Below are positions 52,372 to 62,288 of a stretch of DNA of 64,000 bases, piece after piece. Source of the DNA: Tenuifilaceae bacterium CYCD (GTDB taxonomy: Bacteria; Bacteroidota; Bacteroidia; Bacteroidales; Tenuifilaceae); contig AP027304.1 of the NCBI GenBank assembly GCA_036322835.1, positions 1,922,001-1,986,000 on the forward strand, given 5' to 3'. Within the stretch, counting starts at the first letter, position 1; the number at the start of each line of letters is the position of its first letter. The notes under the pieces are model-generated. The model was not told the origin of the DNA. It searched no databases and saw only the letters and a program-made list of their open reading frames with translations. The translations under genes were made by a program, and so were the position numbers.

Positions 52372-53736
52372 CTAGCAGCAATGCATTGGACAATTGTGGC
52401 AGCGCGATAATTCGCCGCGTAATCGCTTGTTAACCAAGTCGTCAATGCGCTCACGTAACGATTCAATCGAAACTCGCTTAACTACCTCGTGAGCAAATCC
52501 AAACATCAAAAGTAATTTTGCTTCGCGTTCCCCAATTCCTCTTGCACGCATATAGAATAATGCATCGTAGTCAATTTGACCAATTGTGGCACCGTGCGAA
52601 CATTTTACATCATCGGCATAAATCTCAAGCTGAGGTTTGGTGCTCATCTTAGCGTCGGCTGTGAGCAGTAGGTTGTTGTTCGATTGGTATGCTTGTGTTT
52701 TCTGAGCATCCCTACGCACAAGTATTCTACCGTTAAATGCTCCTGTGGCTTGGTCGTCGAGTATACCCTTGTACAGCTCATTGCTGGTGCAGTTTGGCAC
52801 AGCGTGGTCGATAAACGTGTAGTTGTCGGTATGCTGCGTACGGTCGGTTAAGTACAATCCGTAAGCGTGAGCATCGGCACCCTCACCTGCAAGTTGCATA
52901 TTCAGGTTGTTTCGGATAAATCCGCCGTGCAACGATAGCACGTTTGAAATCATCTTTGAGTCGCGCTCCTGCTTAACGTATGTGTGTGTAAGTTGGTTAG
53001 ATTCGTTATGCTCGTTCTGCATTTTCACGAACTCCAACTGAGCATTTGCTCCAACTGCAATCTCGGTAACAACGTTCGATATGAATCGTTTTGGCGAAAG
53101 TGAGTGGTCGCAAACCAAGACATTTGCTTGGCTCGATTCCTCAAGTATGATTAAGTTGCGGTACTGAACCAGAAGATTCTCATCTGACATCAAAAGGTTG
53201 ATGATTTGGATTGGTTTTGTGCAAACAACACCTTTGGGAACATAGATAAATACGCCATCCTGTGCAAATGCAGTGTTTAAGGCAACCAGTCCATCGGCAT
53301 TATTCTCTGTCTGAGTGTTATAGTGTTTTTCGAAAAGGTGTGGATATTTTGCAGCCGCATCAATAATGCTTCCAATCACAATTCCATTGTCTAGTACCTG
53401 AATCCTGTTGGGGTTTGGCAAGTAAAAACCATTCAATACCAGTGCAAGATGTGTATCCAATTCTGGAATATCGCAACGGAAAATGTCTTCAACCTTAAAA
53501 GTAATATTCTTTGGCGCGAAGTATTTCTCGTACTCGTAGCTGAAAATCGATTCAACCTTTGAGTACTTATACTTCTCGTTTTTTTGATTTGGCAAGCCAA
53601 GTATTCTGAAATTCTGAATTGCCTCCTCGCGGTGATGATTCATTAATGCTGAACTTCCCTCCGAAATCAAATCCAGATTATCGAGGTAAAGGCTCACCAT
53701 TTCATCTTTTATATTTTGTGTGGCAGTTTTGCTCAT
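52372..53736 (-). CDS. sufD: Fe-S cluster assembly protein SufD
   Basis: SufD forms the scaffold complex with SufB and SufC. The beta-helix core is recognised in VLALNGFYLPNPNRIQ and the C-terminal block YADDVKCSHGATIGQIDYDA with its conserved histidine, ending in RGELSRCHNCPMHCC. At 454 residues it has normal length. The cysteine-rich tail is unusual but has been seen in relatives. Confidence 0.93.
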   Translation of the reverse strand: MSKTATQNIKDEMVSLYLDNLDLISEGSSALMNHHREEAIQNFRILGLPNQKNEKYKYSKVESIFSYEYEKYFAPKNITFKVEDIFRCDIPELDTHLALVLNGFYLPNPNRIQVLDNGIVIGSIIDAAAKYPHLFEKHYNTQTENNADGLVALNTAFAQDGVFIYVPKGVVCTKPIQIINLLMSDENLLVQYRNLIILEESSQANVLVCDHSLSPKRFISNVVTEIAVGANAQLEFVKMQNEHNESNQLTHTYVKQERDSKMISNVLSLHGGFIRNNLNMQLAGEGADAHAYGLYLTDRTQHTDNYTFIDHAVPNCTSNELYKGILDDQATGAFNGRILVRRDAQKTQAYQSNNNLLLTADAKMSTKPQLEIYADDVKCSHGATIGQIDYDALFYMRARGIGEREAKLLLMFGFAHEVVKRVSIESLRERIDDLVNKRLRGELSRCHNCPMHCC

Positions 53737-53794
53737 CTTTTTAACTATTAGACTGATTAACTATTAGGTTTTAGTGGCTGATTTAATTTACGAA

Positions 53795-53815
53795 CAACCA
53801 TCAACGAACAACTAA
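53795..53815 (+). repeat. Heptamer array at the sufC stop codon
   Basis: Units CAACCAT, CAACGAA, CAACTAA occur at 7-bp spacing; the last unit contains the sufC stop codon (reading the minus strand). It is of the same type as the arrays around the four-helix-bundle gene. Confidence 0.7.
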
Positions 53816-54558
53816 TTCCCGTTCTTAATCCAATCGTATCCTTTTTCTTCTAGTTCTAACGCTAGTTCCTTACCCGAACTCTTAACAATACGTCCGTTGT
53901 AAAGGATGTGAACAAAATCAGGAACGATGTAGTCCAAAAGCCTTTGGTAGTGAGTAATAACTATTGTGGCATTGTTGGCGGTTTTCAGTTTATTCACACC
54001 GTTAGCCACAACGCGTAAAGCGTCAATATCCAAACCAGAGTCAGTCTCGTCGAGGATTGATAGCTTTGGCTCAAGCATAGCCATTTGGAAAATTTCATTT
54101 TTCTTTTTCTCTCCACCAGAGAATCCCTCGTTAACAGAACGATTTGTTAGTGCAGAGTCAATCTCAACCAACTCTTTACGCTCGCGTAAAAGCTTTAGAA
54201 AATCTGATGCCGAAAGTGGCTCTAGGTTAAGATACTTACGATGCTCGTTCACCGCAGCTTTCATAAAGTTAACCATACTAACACCAGGAATCTCAACAGG
54301 ATACTGGAAACTTAAGAAAATACCTTCGCGTGAGCGAACTTCAGCAGGCATTTCCAAAACATCCTTTCCGTTGAATGTAACAGAACCGTGTGTAACTTCA
54401 ACTATCTCCCTGCCGGTTAACACCGATGCAAGAGTGCTTTTGCCAGAACCATTAGGCCCCATAATGGCATGAACTTCACCAGGTTTTACTTCTAGGTTGA
54501 TACCTTTTAGTATCTCTTTATCGTTTATTTTTGCGTGTAAATCCTTGATAACTAGCAT
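53812..54558 (-). CDS. sufC: Fe-S cluster assembly ATPase SufC
   Basis: SufC is an ABC-type ATPase driving changes in the SufBCD scaffold. Walker A is GPNGSGKST (Lys40), the signature is FSGGEKKKNEI and Walker B is LSILDETDSGLD. The 248 residues are complete. It lies between sufB and sufD. Confidence 0.97.
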   Translation of the reverse strand: MLVIKDLHAKINDKEILKGINLEVKPGEVHAIMGPNGSGKSTLASVLTGREIVEVTHGSVTFNGKDVLEMPAEVRSREGIFLSFQYPVEIPGVSMVNFMKAAVNEHRKYLNLEPLSASDFLKLLRERKELVEIDSALTNRSVNEGFSGGEKKKNEIFQMAMLEPKLSILDETDSGLDIDALRVVANGVNKLKTANNATIVITHYQRLLDYIVPDFVHILYNGRIVKSSGKELALELEEKGYDWIKNGN

Positions 54559-54580
54559 AACATTTAGTTTATTTTGTTTT

Positions 54581-54641
54581 CTTAGCGCTTTAGCGACTTT
54601 GCGTTTAATTTTTTTGAACGCTAAGACGCAATGGCACTAAG
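54581..54641. repeat. Inverted octamer arrays between sufB and sufC
   Basis: The left arm is CTTAGCGC, TTTAGCGA, CTTTGCGT (54581-54604); the right arm is ACGCTAAG, ACGCAATG, GCACTAAG (54618-54641). About 18 of 24 positions pair, and the loop is 13 nt. It would form a hairpin in the suf mRNA. The unit resembles the CTTTGCGT-type repeat seen widely in Bacteroidota intergenic DNA. Confidence 0.75.
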
Positions 54642-54682
54642 TTGATTAATCTTAATTTGCTTATTTATCTGTTTTATTGTTG

Positions 54683-56131
54683 TTATCCAACACTTCCTTC
54701 CAAACTAATTTGCAATAACTTTTGTGCTTCAACGGCAAATTCCATTGGTAGTTTATTCAATACTTCCTTGGCGTAGCCATTAATAATTAGTCCAACAGCG
54801 TCCTCAGTAGATAAACCGCGCTGGTTGCAGTAAAAGATTTGGTCCTCGCCAATTTTAGAAGTTGTAGCCTCGTGCTCAACAATTGCAGTGGGGTTATCAA
54901 CCTCTAAGTATGGGAAAGTATGTGCTCCACATTTATCGCCTAAAAGTAGTGAGTCGCACTGCGAGAAGTTGCGGGCATTATCTGCACCCTTTAGAACCTT
55001 AACCAATCCGCGGTAACTGTTGTTGCTAACCCCTGCCGAAATACCCTTAGATACAATTCTACTGCGAGTATTCTTACCAATATGAATCATTTTGGTGCCA
55101 GTATCGGCTTGTTGGTGGTTGTTTGTAACTGCCACCGAGTAGAACTCTCCGTAGGAATTTTCGCCCAACAAAATACAACTTGGATATTTCCAGGTAACTG
55201 CAGAACCAGTTTCTACCTGAGTCCAAGAAATTTTGCTGTTCTTTCCCTTACAAATTCCTCGTTTAGTAACAAAGTTATATATACCGCCCTTGCCATTCTT
55301 ATCGCCGGGATACCAGTTCTGTACAGTTGAGTACTTTACCTCTGCGTTTTCGTGTGCAATAATTTCCACCACAGCAGCGTGAAGCTGATTCTCGTCGCGC
55401 ATTGGAGCAGTACAGCCCTCAAGATATGAAACGTAACTCTCATCATCGGCAACAATTAGCGTGCGCTCAAACTGCCCTGTGTTCGATGCATTTATGCGAA
55501 AGTATGTACTCAATTCCATAGGACAACGAACGCCCTTTGGAATGTAGCAGAAAGAACCATCGCTGAAAACTGCGGAGTTAAGTGCTGCAAAGTAGTTATC
55601 GGTAACAGGAACAACCGATGCTAGGTATTTTTTCACCAAATCGGGGTGCTCCTTTATTGCCTCGCTCATTGAGCAGAAAATTATACCCTGTTCGGCCAAT
55701 GTTTCGCGGAAAGTAGTTTTAACCGATGTGCTATCCATTACAGCATCAACCGCAACTCCCGAAAGCATTTTTTGCTCCTCTAACGGAATTCCGAGTTTAT
55801 CGAAAGTCTCCTTAAGAATTGGGTCAACCTCATCCAAACTGTTCAGGGTTGCTTTTTGCTTTGGAGCGGCGTAGTAGATTATATCCTGATAATCGATAGG
55901 AGGAATTTGCAGGTGTGCCCACTCAGGCATCTCCATGTTAAGCCAATGACGGAACGCCTTTAGCCTAAACTCAAGCATCCATTCGGGTTCTCCTTTTTTC
56001 TCGGAGATTATGCGAACAACATCCTCGTTAAGACCCTTGGGAATTGTTTCGGTTTCGATTTCGGTAACAAAGCCGTACTTGTACTCCGACCCCGTTACTT
56101 CATCAAGTATTTTATCCTGTTCGTTTGCCAT
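54683..56131 (-). CDS. sufB: Fe-S cluster assembly protein SufB
   Basis: SufB is the scaffold on which the cluster is built. Family blocks include [40 protein letters not shown] and [20 protein letters not shown] (the cluster cysteine is in QCDSL). At 482 residues it has normal length. It is the first gene of the operon; a heptamer array lies 4 bp before its ATG and a dyad about 120 bp upstream. Confidence 0.97.
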   Translation of the reverse strand: MANEQDKILDEVTGSEYKYGFVTEIETETIPKGLNEDVVRIISEKKGEPEWMLEFRLKAFRHWLNMEMPEWAHLQIPPIDYQDIIYYAAPKQKATLNSLDEVDPILKETFDKLGIPLEEQKMLSGVAVDAVMDSTSVKTTFRETLAEQGIIFCSMSEAIKEHPDLVKKYLASVVPVTDNYFAALNSAVFSDGSFCYIPKGVRCPMELSTYFRINASNTGQFERTLIVADDESYVSYLEGCTAPMRDENQLHAAVVEIIAHENAEVKYSTVQNWYPGDKNGKGGIYNFVTKRGICKGKNSKISWTQVETGSAVTWKYPSCILLGENSYGEFYSVAVTNNHQQADTGTKMIHIGKNTRSRIVSKGISAGVSNNSYRGLVKVLKGADNARNFSQCDSLLLGDKCGAHTFPYLEVDNPTAIVEHEATTSKIGEDQIFYCNQRGLSTEDAVGLIINGYAKEVLNKLPMEFAVEAQKLLQISLEGSVG

Positions 56132-56135
56132 TTTA

Positions 56136-56170
56136 AAAGACTCTAGATATTAGATTCAAGACGTTAGACA
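56136..56170 (-). repeat. Heptamer array upstream of sufB
   Basis: Units AAAGACT, CTAGATA, TTAGATT, CAAGACG, TTAGACA occupy the 35 bp ending 4 bp before the sufB start. On the coding strand they read NNTCTAA toward the gene, as before ppx/gppA and uvrD. Confidence 0.8.
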
Positions 56171-56252
56171 TAGTAAAGTCTTGGTATTGTTAAAAATATT
56201 GATACAAAATAAACAAGCCAAACTAGCTATTGTTTAAAAAATAACAATCAAA

Positions 56253-56267
56253 TTAGATTTAATCTAA
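56253..56267. promoter_or_regulatory. Dyad in the suf control region
   Basis: TTAGATT-T-AATCTAA is a perfect 7-1-7 inverted repeat, with partial symmetry continuing outward. It resembles TTAG/CTAA-type boxes of DtxR-family iron regulators. It lies 122 bp upstream of the sufB start, where control by iron status would make sense. Binding protein unknown. Confidence 0.5.
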
Positions 56268-56361
56268 ATTAATGGCAAAGATATTCAGTTTGAATGGAAA
56301 TTGAAAAGAAAATTTAATGTTATTGGTGATGTTTTATGTCAATTTATGTGAAGTTTAAAAA

Positions 56362-56399
56362 TGTAAAAAAGGTTTAGCACATTGAAAGTGCCAAACCTT
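56362..56399 (-). terminator. Intrinsic terminator after the chemoreceptor gene
   Basis: Arms AAGGTTTAGCAC and GTGCCAAACCTT pair with one mismatch over a 7-nt loop. On the minus strand they are followed by TTTTTTACA. It lies 21 bp past the gene's stop. Confidence 0.88.
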
Positions 56400-56420
56400 A
56401 TAACTTTTATAGATACAATA

Positions 56421-58307
56421 TTAATAATGGAAATGCTTAGCCGTTTCCTTTAAGTTGCCTGCAAGTTGAAGCAAACGATCGGAATACGATGCTAAATCAC
56501 GTGCGGCATCGCCTGTCATATTACTAACATCGTTAAGTTTTGACATGGACTCATTGATAGTATGAGTTTGCTCAAGTTGCTGTTCAAAGTTACGAGCAAT
56601 TTCAACTGTAATGTCGGCCGTTTTGTTAATTTCAGAAACTAACATTTCCATTACGGTTCTAACCTCATCAACAGTTGAAAGGCTTGTGCGCGAAAGGTCC
56701 ACAATTTCAGATGCGGCCTGTTTGGAACGTTCTGCCAATTTGCGAACCTCGCCAGCAACCACTGCAAATCCACGGCCGTGTTCACCTGCGCGTGCAGCCT
56801 CTACTGCCGCATTCAGCGCAAGGATATTGGTTTGAAATGCAATATCGTTAATTACCTGTATCTTGTTGGTAACCTTGGTCATTGCATCCAACGCCTGTTG
56901 CGATATATCGGTTCCCTTTTTAATTGTATAAACTGCGGTTAAAGAAATTTCGCGAGCTTTTTGAACGTTTGAGTTGCTCTGCTCAATGGACTGCATAACC
57001 TTGCGAACTGCATCCGTAACATCGGTAGATGTATTTGATAGTTCTTCCACGGTGGTGTTCAAGGCCTCGGCATTGGTATTCATAGTTTGGCCGGAATCAA
57101 CAATCTCATCTGAGACATTGCCGATGTTCTTAAATGTATTTCGAAGTCTTTCGGCCATACCCGAAAGAGATTTGGATAATCGTCCTATCTCGTCGTTATA
57201 CTTATCATCCATATTAACTTTTAGGTCACCTTCACTTATTTTCGAGGCAAAGTTTACACCCTTAATAACCCTTGCCGATATTTGGTTGGATACCGTTGCA
57301 ATAACAACAGTTATAAGGAGTAATCCTATTAATCCAATTACAAATAGTACGATACCTTTTGATCTAGACTCATCCAGAACATCATCAATAATAACCATTA
57401 TGCCAAGGCACCAAGGCGAGTCAGATCCTTCCATCAGGATTGGATTGAAATAAGCAACAACTTGTTTTCCTGTTTCGGAGTGTACTGCTGAAATTTTGAA
57501 GGATTCACCTTTAGCAATTTTCTCTGAAATATGTTGCTCCCTGTCGTCCTCCGCATTAATTTCGGCCATAGTTTTGCCAATTACCGATGTGTCGGGATGC
57601 GAAACGTATATTCCACCGTTAGATAGTAGGAATGAGTAACTATTGCTGAAAAGTTGTAGTTTGTCGACACGTTCTTTTATCTCCGTTAAATCGATATCGC
57701 AGCCAACTGTTCCAACTAGTTCTCCATTATACACAATGGGGCTGATGAGGCTGGTCATATGGATTTTTTTATTGTCGGTGGTTTTGTACTTGTAAAGGTA
57801 AGGTTCAAGTATGGTGTTGCCGTTAAGATTTTTTGTAACCCACAAACTTTTATCGGAAAGATTTTCGAACGAAGCGGTGTCCTGCCTGTAAAGTACTGCA
57901 TCGTTTTCCCAGTAATAGGTACAGCGGAGTCTTCCTTTAGAACCACTTCTTCTATCGAATTTTGATAAATCCCAGTTAACCCAAAGCGAACGGATATTTT
58001 TATGTTTTTTCAGTACATCGTATTGCATCTGTTTTTGAGCGGATAACCGCCATTTATCATCGGCATTAACAAATCCCTGCATTGCAACGGCCAATGTTTT
58101 GGTAACACTTAGTTCGTTGTTGAGTTGATCCTGAAAGCTTCTTGCCGATTCTGTTACAAGAGTGCTTACATACTTATGAGCGTTATTCAGGTTATCCTTC
58201 TGAATACTTCTTATGAGGTAAATGAAAACAAAAAGATAGACGATAGTGGAGATTCCTAGAAAAAGAATAAGCATTCTTAAACGCAAGCTTATATTTCTGA
58301 ATAGCAT
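56421..58307 (-). CDS. Methyl-accepting chemotaxis protein with dCACHE sensor
   Basis: Two membrane helices (about 12-32 and 310-330) enclose a periplasmic double-CACHE sensor ([15 protein letters not shown], then [18 protein letters not shown]). A HAMP domain follows and then the signalling domain with hairpin tip [20 protein letters not shown] followed by [20 protein letters not shown]. It would tune a CheA pathway in response to a small ligand such as an amino or carboxylic acid. No other chemotaxis gene is in the window, and gliding or a regulatory Che-like system would be its likely output. Confidence 0.93.
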   Translation of the reverse strand: MLFRNISLRLRMLILFLGISTIVYLFVFIYLIRSIQKDNLNNAHKYVSTLVTESARSFQDQLNNELSVTKTLAVAMQGFVNADDKWRLSAQKQMQYDVLKKHKNIRSLWVNWDLSKFDRRSGSKGRLRCTYYWENDAVLYRQDTASFENLSDKSLWVTKNLNGNTILEPYLYKYKTTDNKKIHMTSLISPIVYNGELVGTVGCDIDLTEIKERVDKLQLFSNSYSFLLSNGGIYVSHPDTSVIGKTMAEINAEDDREQHISEKIAKGESFKISAVHSETGKQVVAYFNPILMEGSDSPWCLGIMVIIDDVLDESRSKGIVLFVIGLIGLLLITVVIATVSNQISARVIKGVNFASKISEGDLKVNMDDKYNDEIGRLSKSLSGMAERLRNTFKNIGNVSDEIVDSGQTMNTNAEALNTTVEELSNTSTDVTDAVRKVMQSIEQSNSNVQKAREISLTAVYTIKKGTDISQQALDAMTKVTNKIQVINDIAFQTNILALNAAVEAARAGEHGRGFAVVAGEVRKLAERSKQAASEIVDLSRTSLSTVDEVRTVMEMLVSEINKTADITVEIARNFEQQLEQTHTINESMSKLNDVSNMTGDAARDLASYSDRLLQLAGNLKETAKHFHY

Positions 58308-58308
58308 A

Positions 58309-58350
58309 ATAGTAGTGGTTAATGGTTAAATGTTGGGTGTAATCGGTTCG
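58309..58350 (-). repeat. Degenerate heptamer array upstream of the chemoreceptor gene
   Basis: On the plus strand the units AATAGTA, GTGGTTA, ATGGTTA, AATGTTG, GGTGTAA, TCGGTTC follow at 7-bp spacing from the base after the start codon. The constant part is GGTTA/TGTT. Confidence 0.55.
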
Positions 58351-58473
58351 CAAAATATGTTTTTAATGATTCATAGCCAAATTAAAAAATATTTTTCTCA
58401 AAAATTATAACACATAATCGGGCAATACTTATCTTTATTGACTTTTAAAATGTCTAACAAATTTTTTATCGGA

Positions 58474-59886
58474 ATGAAGAAAGTATGGATTTTCCTTATC
58501 CTTGTTTCAATAACTTACCTAACTTATTCTCAGAACAATAAATTAACACCAACTGTTGATGAACGCACAGAGTTACTCGGCATTGTTTTCCGATTGGCTG
58601 AAGCCGATGAGTACGTAAATAACACCGTGCCCAATTACTCTAATGACATAGACGAGTATTTTGCCAACTTAAAAAATCACGATGTTGTAAAATTTGCAAA
58701 AAAGGTAAGAGTAAAGCGAGGTGTTTCGTATGATGCTGTAATGTCGATGGCTATTAATATAGAGATAACCGACAGTATAAGATTTATGTCGAATGCTAGT
58801 ATCGATAACTTGGACTCACGTTGGGGAATTAAAAATGCCAAGACATTTATAGAATATCTTAATCAGTTCTACAAAGAATCGAACTTTCATCAGTTTTATA
58901 CAAATCACTCAAAAATTTACACAGTTGCCACAGAAAACTTCAACTATCTCCTGAAAGAATTGGACATAAAGTGGTTTGAGGATTTTTACGGAGTTAAAAC
59001 CAATGGCTCATTTAACATCATTGTTAGTCTTACAAACTGCGGAAACTATGGACCACAGATTACTTACAATGATGGAAGAAAAGATATATTCGCAATAATG
59101 GGCGTTTCGAAAGCCGACAGTCTATCGAACCCTGTTTTTTCGAAAAGTGTTTTTGGAATAATTGTACACGAATTAAACCACTCCTTTTGCAATTCTTTGG
59201 TTGATGAGCATTACTCGATTTTGGGGCAAGAGGCTAATCAATTATATAAAGAAAACTCAGAATTGTTCAATGAACAAGCTTATGGTGATGCAAAAACTGT
59301 GATGTACGAAATGTTGGTAAGAGCCTGTGTGATAAATTATTTCCAATACAAAAGCGAGAGTCCTGAATACATTAATCGACTTATTGCTTATGAAAAAAGA
59401 TATGGCTTTTTATGGATTGACAAACTGGTTAATTGGCTTAATATTTATTCGGACAACAGAAATAAATATCCTACTTTAAATAGTTTTATACCCGATATGG
59501 CAATGTTTACTAAAGAGTTGTCGCTTGAACAGTTAAAGAAAGAATATGAAGCCTGCAAAGCTGCAAGAATTGTTTCTTCAAATATTCTCAATGGCACAAC
59601 GAACGTAGACCCTACAATAAACTCTATTATAGTTACATTTAATTCACCAATGAATACCAGAAATAATGGAGTAAGTTGGGGTAAAAAAGGGAAGAAATAT
59701 TTTCCTGCTATTAGCAGCAACAGGGAGGCTTATTGGGATGAAGAAACAAAAATGGCATGGATTCTTCCGGTTAACCTTAAACCGAACTCAACATATTCAA
59801 TAACTTTTCCTGCTGAATTCTTTATTGATGAAAACGGGTATCCGATGAAAGAAACATACTATTTGGATTTTAAGACCGGTAATTAG
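58474..59886 (+). CDS. DUF4932-like secreted zinc-protease-like protein with Ig-like C-terminal domain
   Basis: The ATG at 58474 starts a signal peptide (MKKVWIFLILVSITYLTYSQ); upstream in-frame starts (TTG 58438, ATG 58450) would put charged residues before it. The central region (about 20-370) has the gluzincin motif IIVHELNHSFCN near residue 233 with a downstream glutamate in VMYEMLVRACV. This matches DUF4932. The last 100 residues (INSIIVTFNSPMN, WAWILPVNLKPNSTYSITFP type) are a bacterial Ig-like domain. It would act outside the cytoplasm; substrate unknown. Confidence 0.8.
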   Translation: MKKVWIFLILVSITYLTYSQNNKLTPTVDERTELLGIVFRLAEADEYVNNTVPNYSNDIDEYFANLKNHDVVKFAKKVRVKRGVSYDAVMSMAINIEITDSIRFMSNASIDNLDSRWGIKNAKTFIEYLNQFYKESNFHQFYTNHSKIYTVATENFNYLLKELDIKWFEDFYGVKTNGSFNIIVSLTNCGNYGPQITYNDGRKDIFAIMGVSKADSLSNPVFSKSVFGIIVHELNHSFCNSLVDEHYSILGQEANQLYKENSELFNEQAYGDAKTVMYEMLVRACVINYFQYKSESPEYINRLIAYEKRYGFLWIDKLVNWLNIYSDNRNKYPTLNSFIPDMAMFTKELSLEQLKKEYEACKAARIVSSNILNGTTNVDPTINSIIVTFNSPMNTRNNGVSWGKKGKKYFPAISSNREAYWDEETKMAWILPVNLKPNSTYSITFPAEFFIDENGYPMKETYYLDFKTGN

Positions 59887-59969
59887 TTGCTAAAACTTGA
59901 TAATCAATCCAAATTATTTCTTAATTTACAATTGTTTTGATTCAATACTTATTTTAAAACAAACTATAT

Positions 59970-60419
59970 ATGAATAGGGTTTTACAAACTTTAATTCTTT
60001 TAAGTTTGGTTACATTATCCTGTACTAACAAGAATAGTATGGCCGATAAAGAAAAGTACAAACAAGAAATAATCCAAGCCGAACGTGATTTTGCCAAAAT
60101 GGTGAAAGAGCAAGGGATGCAGGCTGGGTTTACTTTCTTTGCTGATTCCAACGCGGTTATTCGCCGCGGAAACGAGACTTTAATGAAAGGTAAAAAGGAA
60201 ATCGAGGAAAATTACAGACATCCTCGCTATAAAGATGTTGTGCTAGAGTGGGAGGCCGATTTTGTGGATGTTGCTGAAAGTGGAGACTTAGGATATACCT
60301 ATGGTCATTACAATTTTGAAGTAAAGGATTCAACTGGTAATCCGATAAAAGCCACAGGAACATTCCACACGGTTTGGAAACGTCAATCCGATGGTTCCTG
60401 GAGATATGTTTGGGACTAA
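59970..60419 (+). CDS. DUF4440/SnoaL-like lipoprotein
   Basis: A lipobox in LSLVTLSCTNKN precedes a cone-shaped alpha+beta fold of about 120 residues: AERDFAKMVKEQGMQAGFTF, then VIRRGNETLMKGKKEIEEN and a final TFHTVWKRQSDGSWRYVWD. This is the SnoaL/DUF4440 pattern, seen in proteins that bind or isomerise small molecules. Function unknown. Confidence 0.78.
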   Translation: MNRVLQTLILLSLVTLSCTNKNSMADKEKYKQEIIQAERDFAKMVKEQGMQAGFTFFADSNAVIRRGNETLMKGKKEIEENYRHPRYKDVVLEWEADFVDVAESGDLGYTYGHYNFEVKDSTGNPIKATGTFHTVWKRQSDGSWRYVWD

Positions 60420-60463
60420 GCCTGTATATTTGATAAAAAACTAACCATCCAAAACACTTTGTA

Positions 60464-61294
60464 ATGGAAGCAGTAAAGCAATGGTGGACTACATCGCGTG
60501 GAAATAAACTTTTTGCATGGCACATGTTGCCGGTATCGCAGCCAAAGGCAATAGTTCTTTTGGTACACGGCCACGGCGAACATTCCTGGCGCTATATGCA
60601 TTGGGCAAAACAATTCTCCTATAATGGCTATGCATTTTTTTCGTGGGATCATTTTGGGCACGGAATGTCCGATGGACAGCCTGGGCACATTAGGCATTAC
60701 GAGCAGTTGTTGCTCGAAGTTGATTTGGCCATTACCAAAATAAAGGAGCAATTCCCAAGCCTACCAATTATCCTTTATGGACATAGTATGGGTGGTAATA
60801 TTGCTATTAATTATGCTATTCGCAGAGATTCAAATGTCAAGTTGCTAGTTGCTACGTCGCCTTGGATTGAACTAACCACTCCGGCTCCAAAGTATATAGA
60901 AATACTAAGTAGAATTATGTATTCAGTACTTCCCTTTTATCCATTTAAATCACCTATAAAACCGGAGCAAATTTCGCATGTTGAGGAGGAAGTGAGAAAA
61001 TATGCAACCGATCCTCTGATTCATAGTAGAATTACTCCTCGGCTATATACATCAATAGTTGATGCTGGATTATATGCCTTAAAGAATGCCAATAGAATTA
61101 AAATTCCTGTACTATTAATGCATGGCGCTGACGATTCTATTACTTTACCAGATGCAACGCGTAGACTTGCTTGTAGAATTCCGAATGCTACCTATGTGGA
61201 GTGGCCTAGTCTTTACCATGAGGTTCATAATGAGGCAGTAAGGAATGAAGTCTTCATTCAAATTAAGGATTGGATCGAAAAATATTTAAAGTAG
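60464..61294 (+). CDS. Alpha/beta hydrolase (monoacylglycerol lipase-like)
   Basis: The fold is shown by LLVHGHGEHSWRYM (oxyanion strand) and the nucleophile elbow YGHSMGGNIAINYA (serine near residue 110). The acid is in LLMHGADDSITLP and the histidine in YHEVHNE near the end. This matches the serine aminopeptidase S33/monoacylglycerol lipase group. No signal peptide is present. It is followed without gap by the GSCFA gene. Confidence 0.88.
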   Translation: MEAVKQWWTTSRGNKLFAWHMLPVSQPKAIVLLVHGHGEHSWRYMHWAKQFSYNGYAFFSWDHFGHGMSDGQPGHIRHYEQLLLEVDLAITKIKEQFPSLPIILYGHSMGGNIAINYAIRRDSNVKLLVATSPWIELTTPAPKYIEILSRIMYSVLPFYPFKSPIKPEQISHVEEEVRKYATDPLIHSRITPRLYTSIVDAGLYALKNANRIKIPVLLMHGADDSITLPDATRRLACRIPNATYVEWPSLYHEVHNEAVRNEVFIQIKDWIEKYLK

Positions 61295-62284
61295 ATGAAG
61301 TTTAGAACTGAGGTTGATATTCCTATATATCCCTTTAGGATTGGATTTGATACGCCTTCTGTTTTTATGGGATCGTGTTTTACCGAAAACATTGGGGCTG
61401 TAATGCGCGAAAATAAAATGCCAGTTCTGGTGAATCCGTTTGGTGTTGTTTACAACCCATTGTCAATATGTAATAGCCTCGTGTCGATTTTGGAGGATAA
61501 AAGATATGGTGAGGATGATATTCACTTTAGCAAAGGCTTGTGGTATAATTTCGATTTTCATACCCGTTTATCCAATCCAAACAAAGCAGAGTGTTTAAAC
61601 AATATGAATAGCGCCATTGGTAATGCTCATTCATTTTTAAACAAACTTCAGAATTTAGTAGTAACTTTTGGTACTGCAAGGGTTTATAGGCTAAAGCAAA
61701 CCAATAGAGTTGTGGCTAACTGCCATAAGATTCCGGCCAAGGAGTTTGAGCATCAAATAATGACAGTTGATGAGATTGTTGATACTTGGTCGATGCTAAT
61801 TGAAAGATTGATAAAAAAGAATATAAATCTAAAAATAATATTTACTGTTAGTCCAATTCGCCACTGGAAGGATGGTGCCGAGGGCAATCAGTTAAGCAAA
61901 TCTACGCTTATTGTGGCGGTGCATAAGTTGATTGGTAAATTCCCCAATAACGCGTTTTACTTTCCTAGTTACGAGATTATGATGGACGATTTGCGTGATT
62001 ACAGATTTTACGATGACGATATGCTTCATCCATCGCCTATGGCGATTGAGTACATTTGGTCGAAATTTGAAAGCGCATTTTTGGATAAAACCGCTGTTGA
62101 TTTGCTTGCTAAAATTCACAAAATCAAGCAGGCGGTTGGCCATAGACCATTCAATCCGAATACCAGCGAGCATCAAAAGTTTTTAAATCAAACTGTCGCA
62201 TCAATAAAGGAAATAGTACAAGAGCATCCATTTGTTTGTTTCGATGAAGAATTGTCAAATCTTAGTTCTTATATTCAGAGTTAA
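61295..62284 (+). CDS. GSCFA domain protein
   Basis: The name-giving motif is FMGSCFTENIG (GSCF at 26-29), and a later block FGTARVYRL fits the family. GSCFA proteins are SGNH-like hydrolases, thought to deacylate surface glycans or lipids. A candidate catalytic aspartate-histidine pair is in DDMLHPSPMA near residue 245. The start codon directly follows the hydrolase stop (TAG-ATG), so the two are translationally coupled. Confidence 0.88.
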   Translation: MKFRTEVDIPIYPFRIGFDTPSVFMGSCFTENIGAVMRENKMPVLVNPFGVVYNPLSICNSLVSILEDKRYGEDDIHFSKGLWYNFDFHTRLSNPNKAECLNNMNSAIGNAHSFLNKLQNLVVTFGTARVYRLKQTNRVVANCHKIPAKEFEHQIMTVDEIVDTWSMLIERLIKKNINLKIIFTVSPIRHWKDGAEGNQLSKSTLIVAVHKLIGKFPNNAFYFPSYEIMMDDLRDYRFYDDDMLHPSPMAIEYIWSKFESAFLDKTAVDLLAKIHKIKQAVGHRPFNPNTSEHQKFLNQTVASIKEIVQEHPFVCFDEELSNLSSYIQS

Positions 62285-62288
62285 TCCG

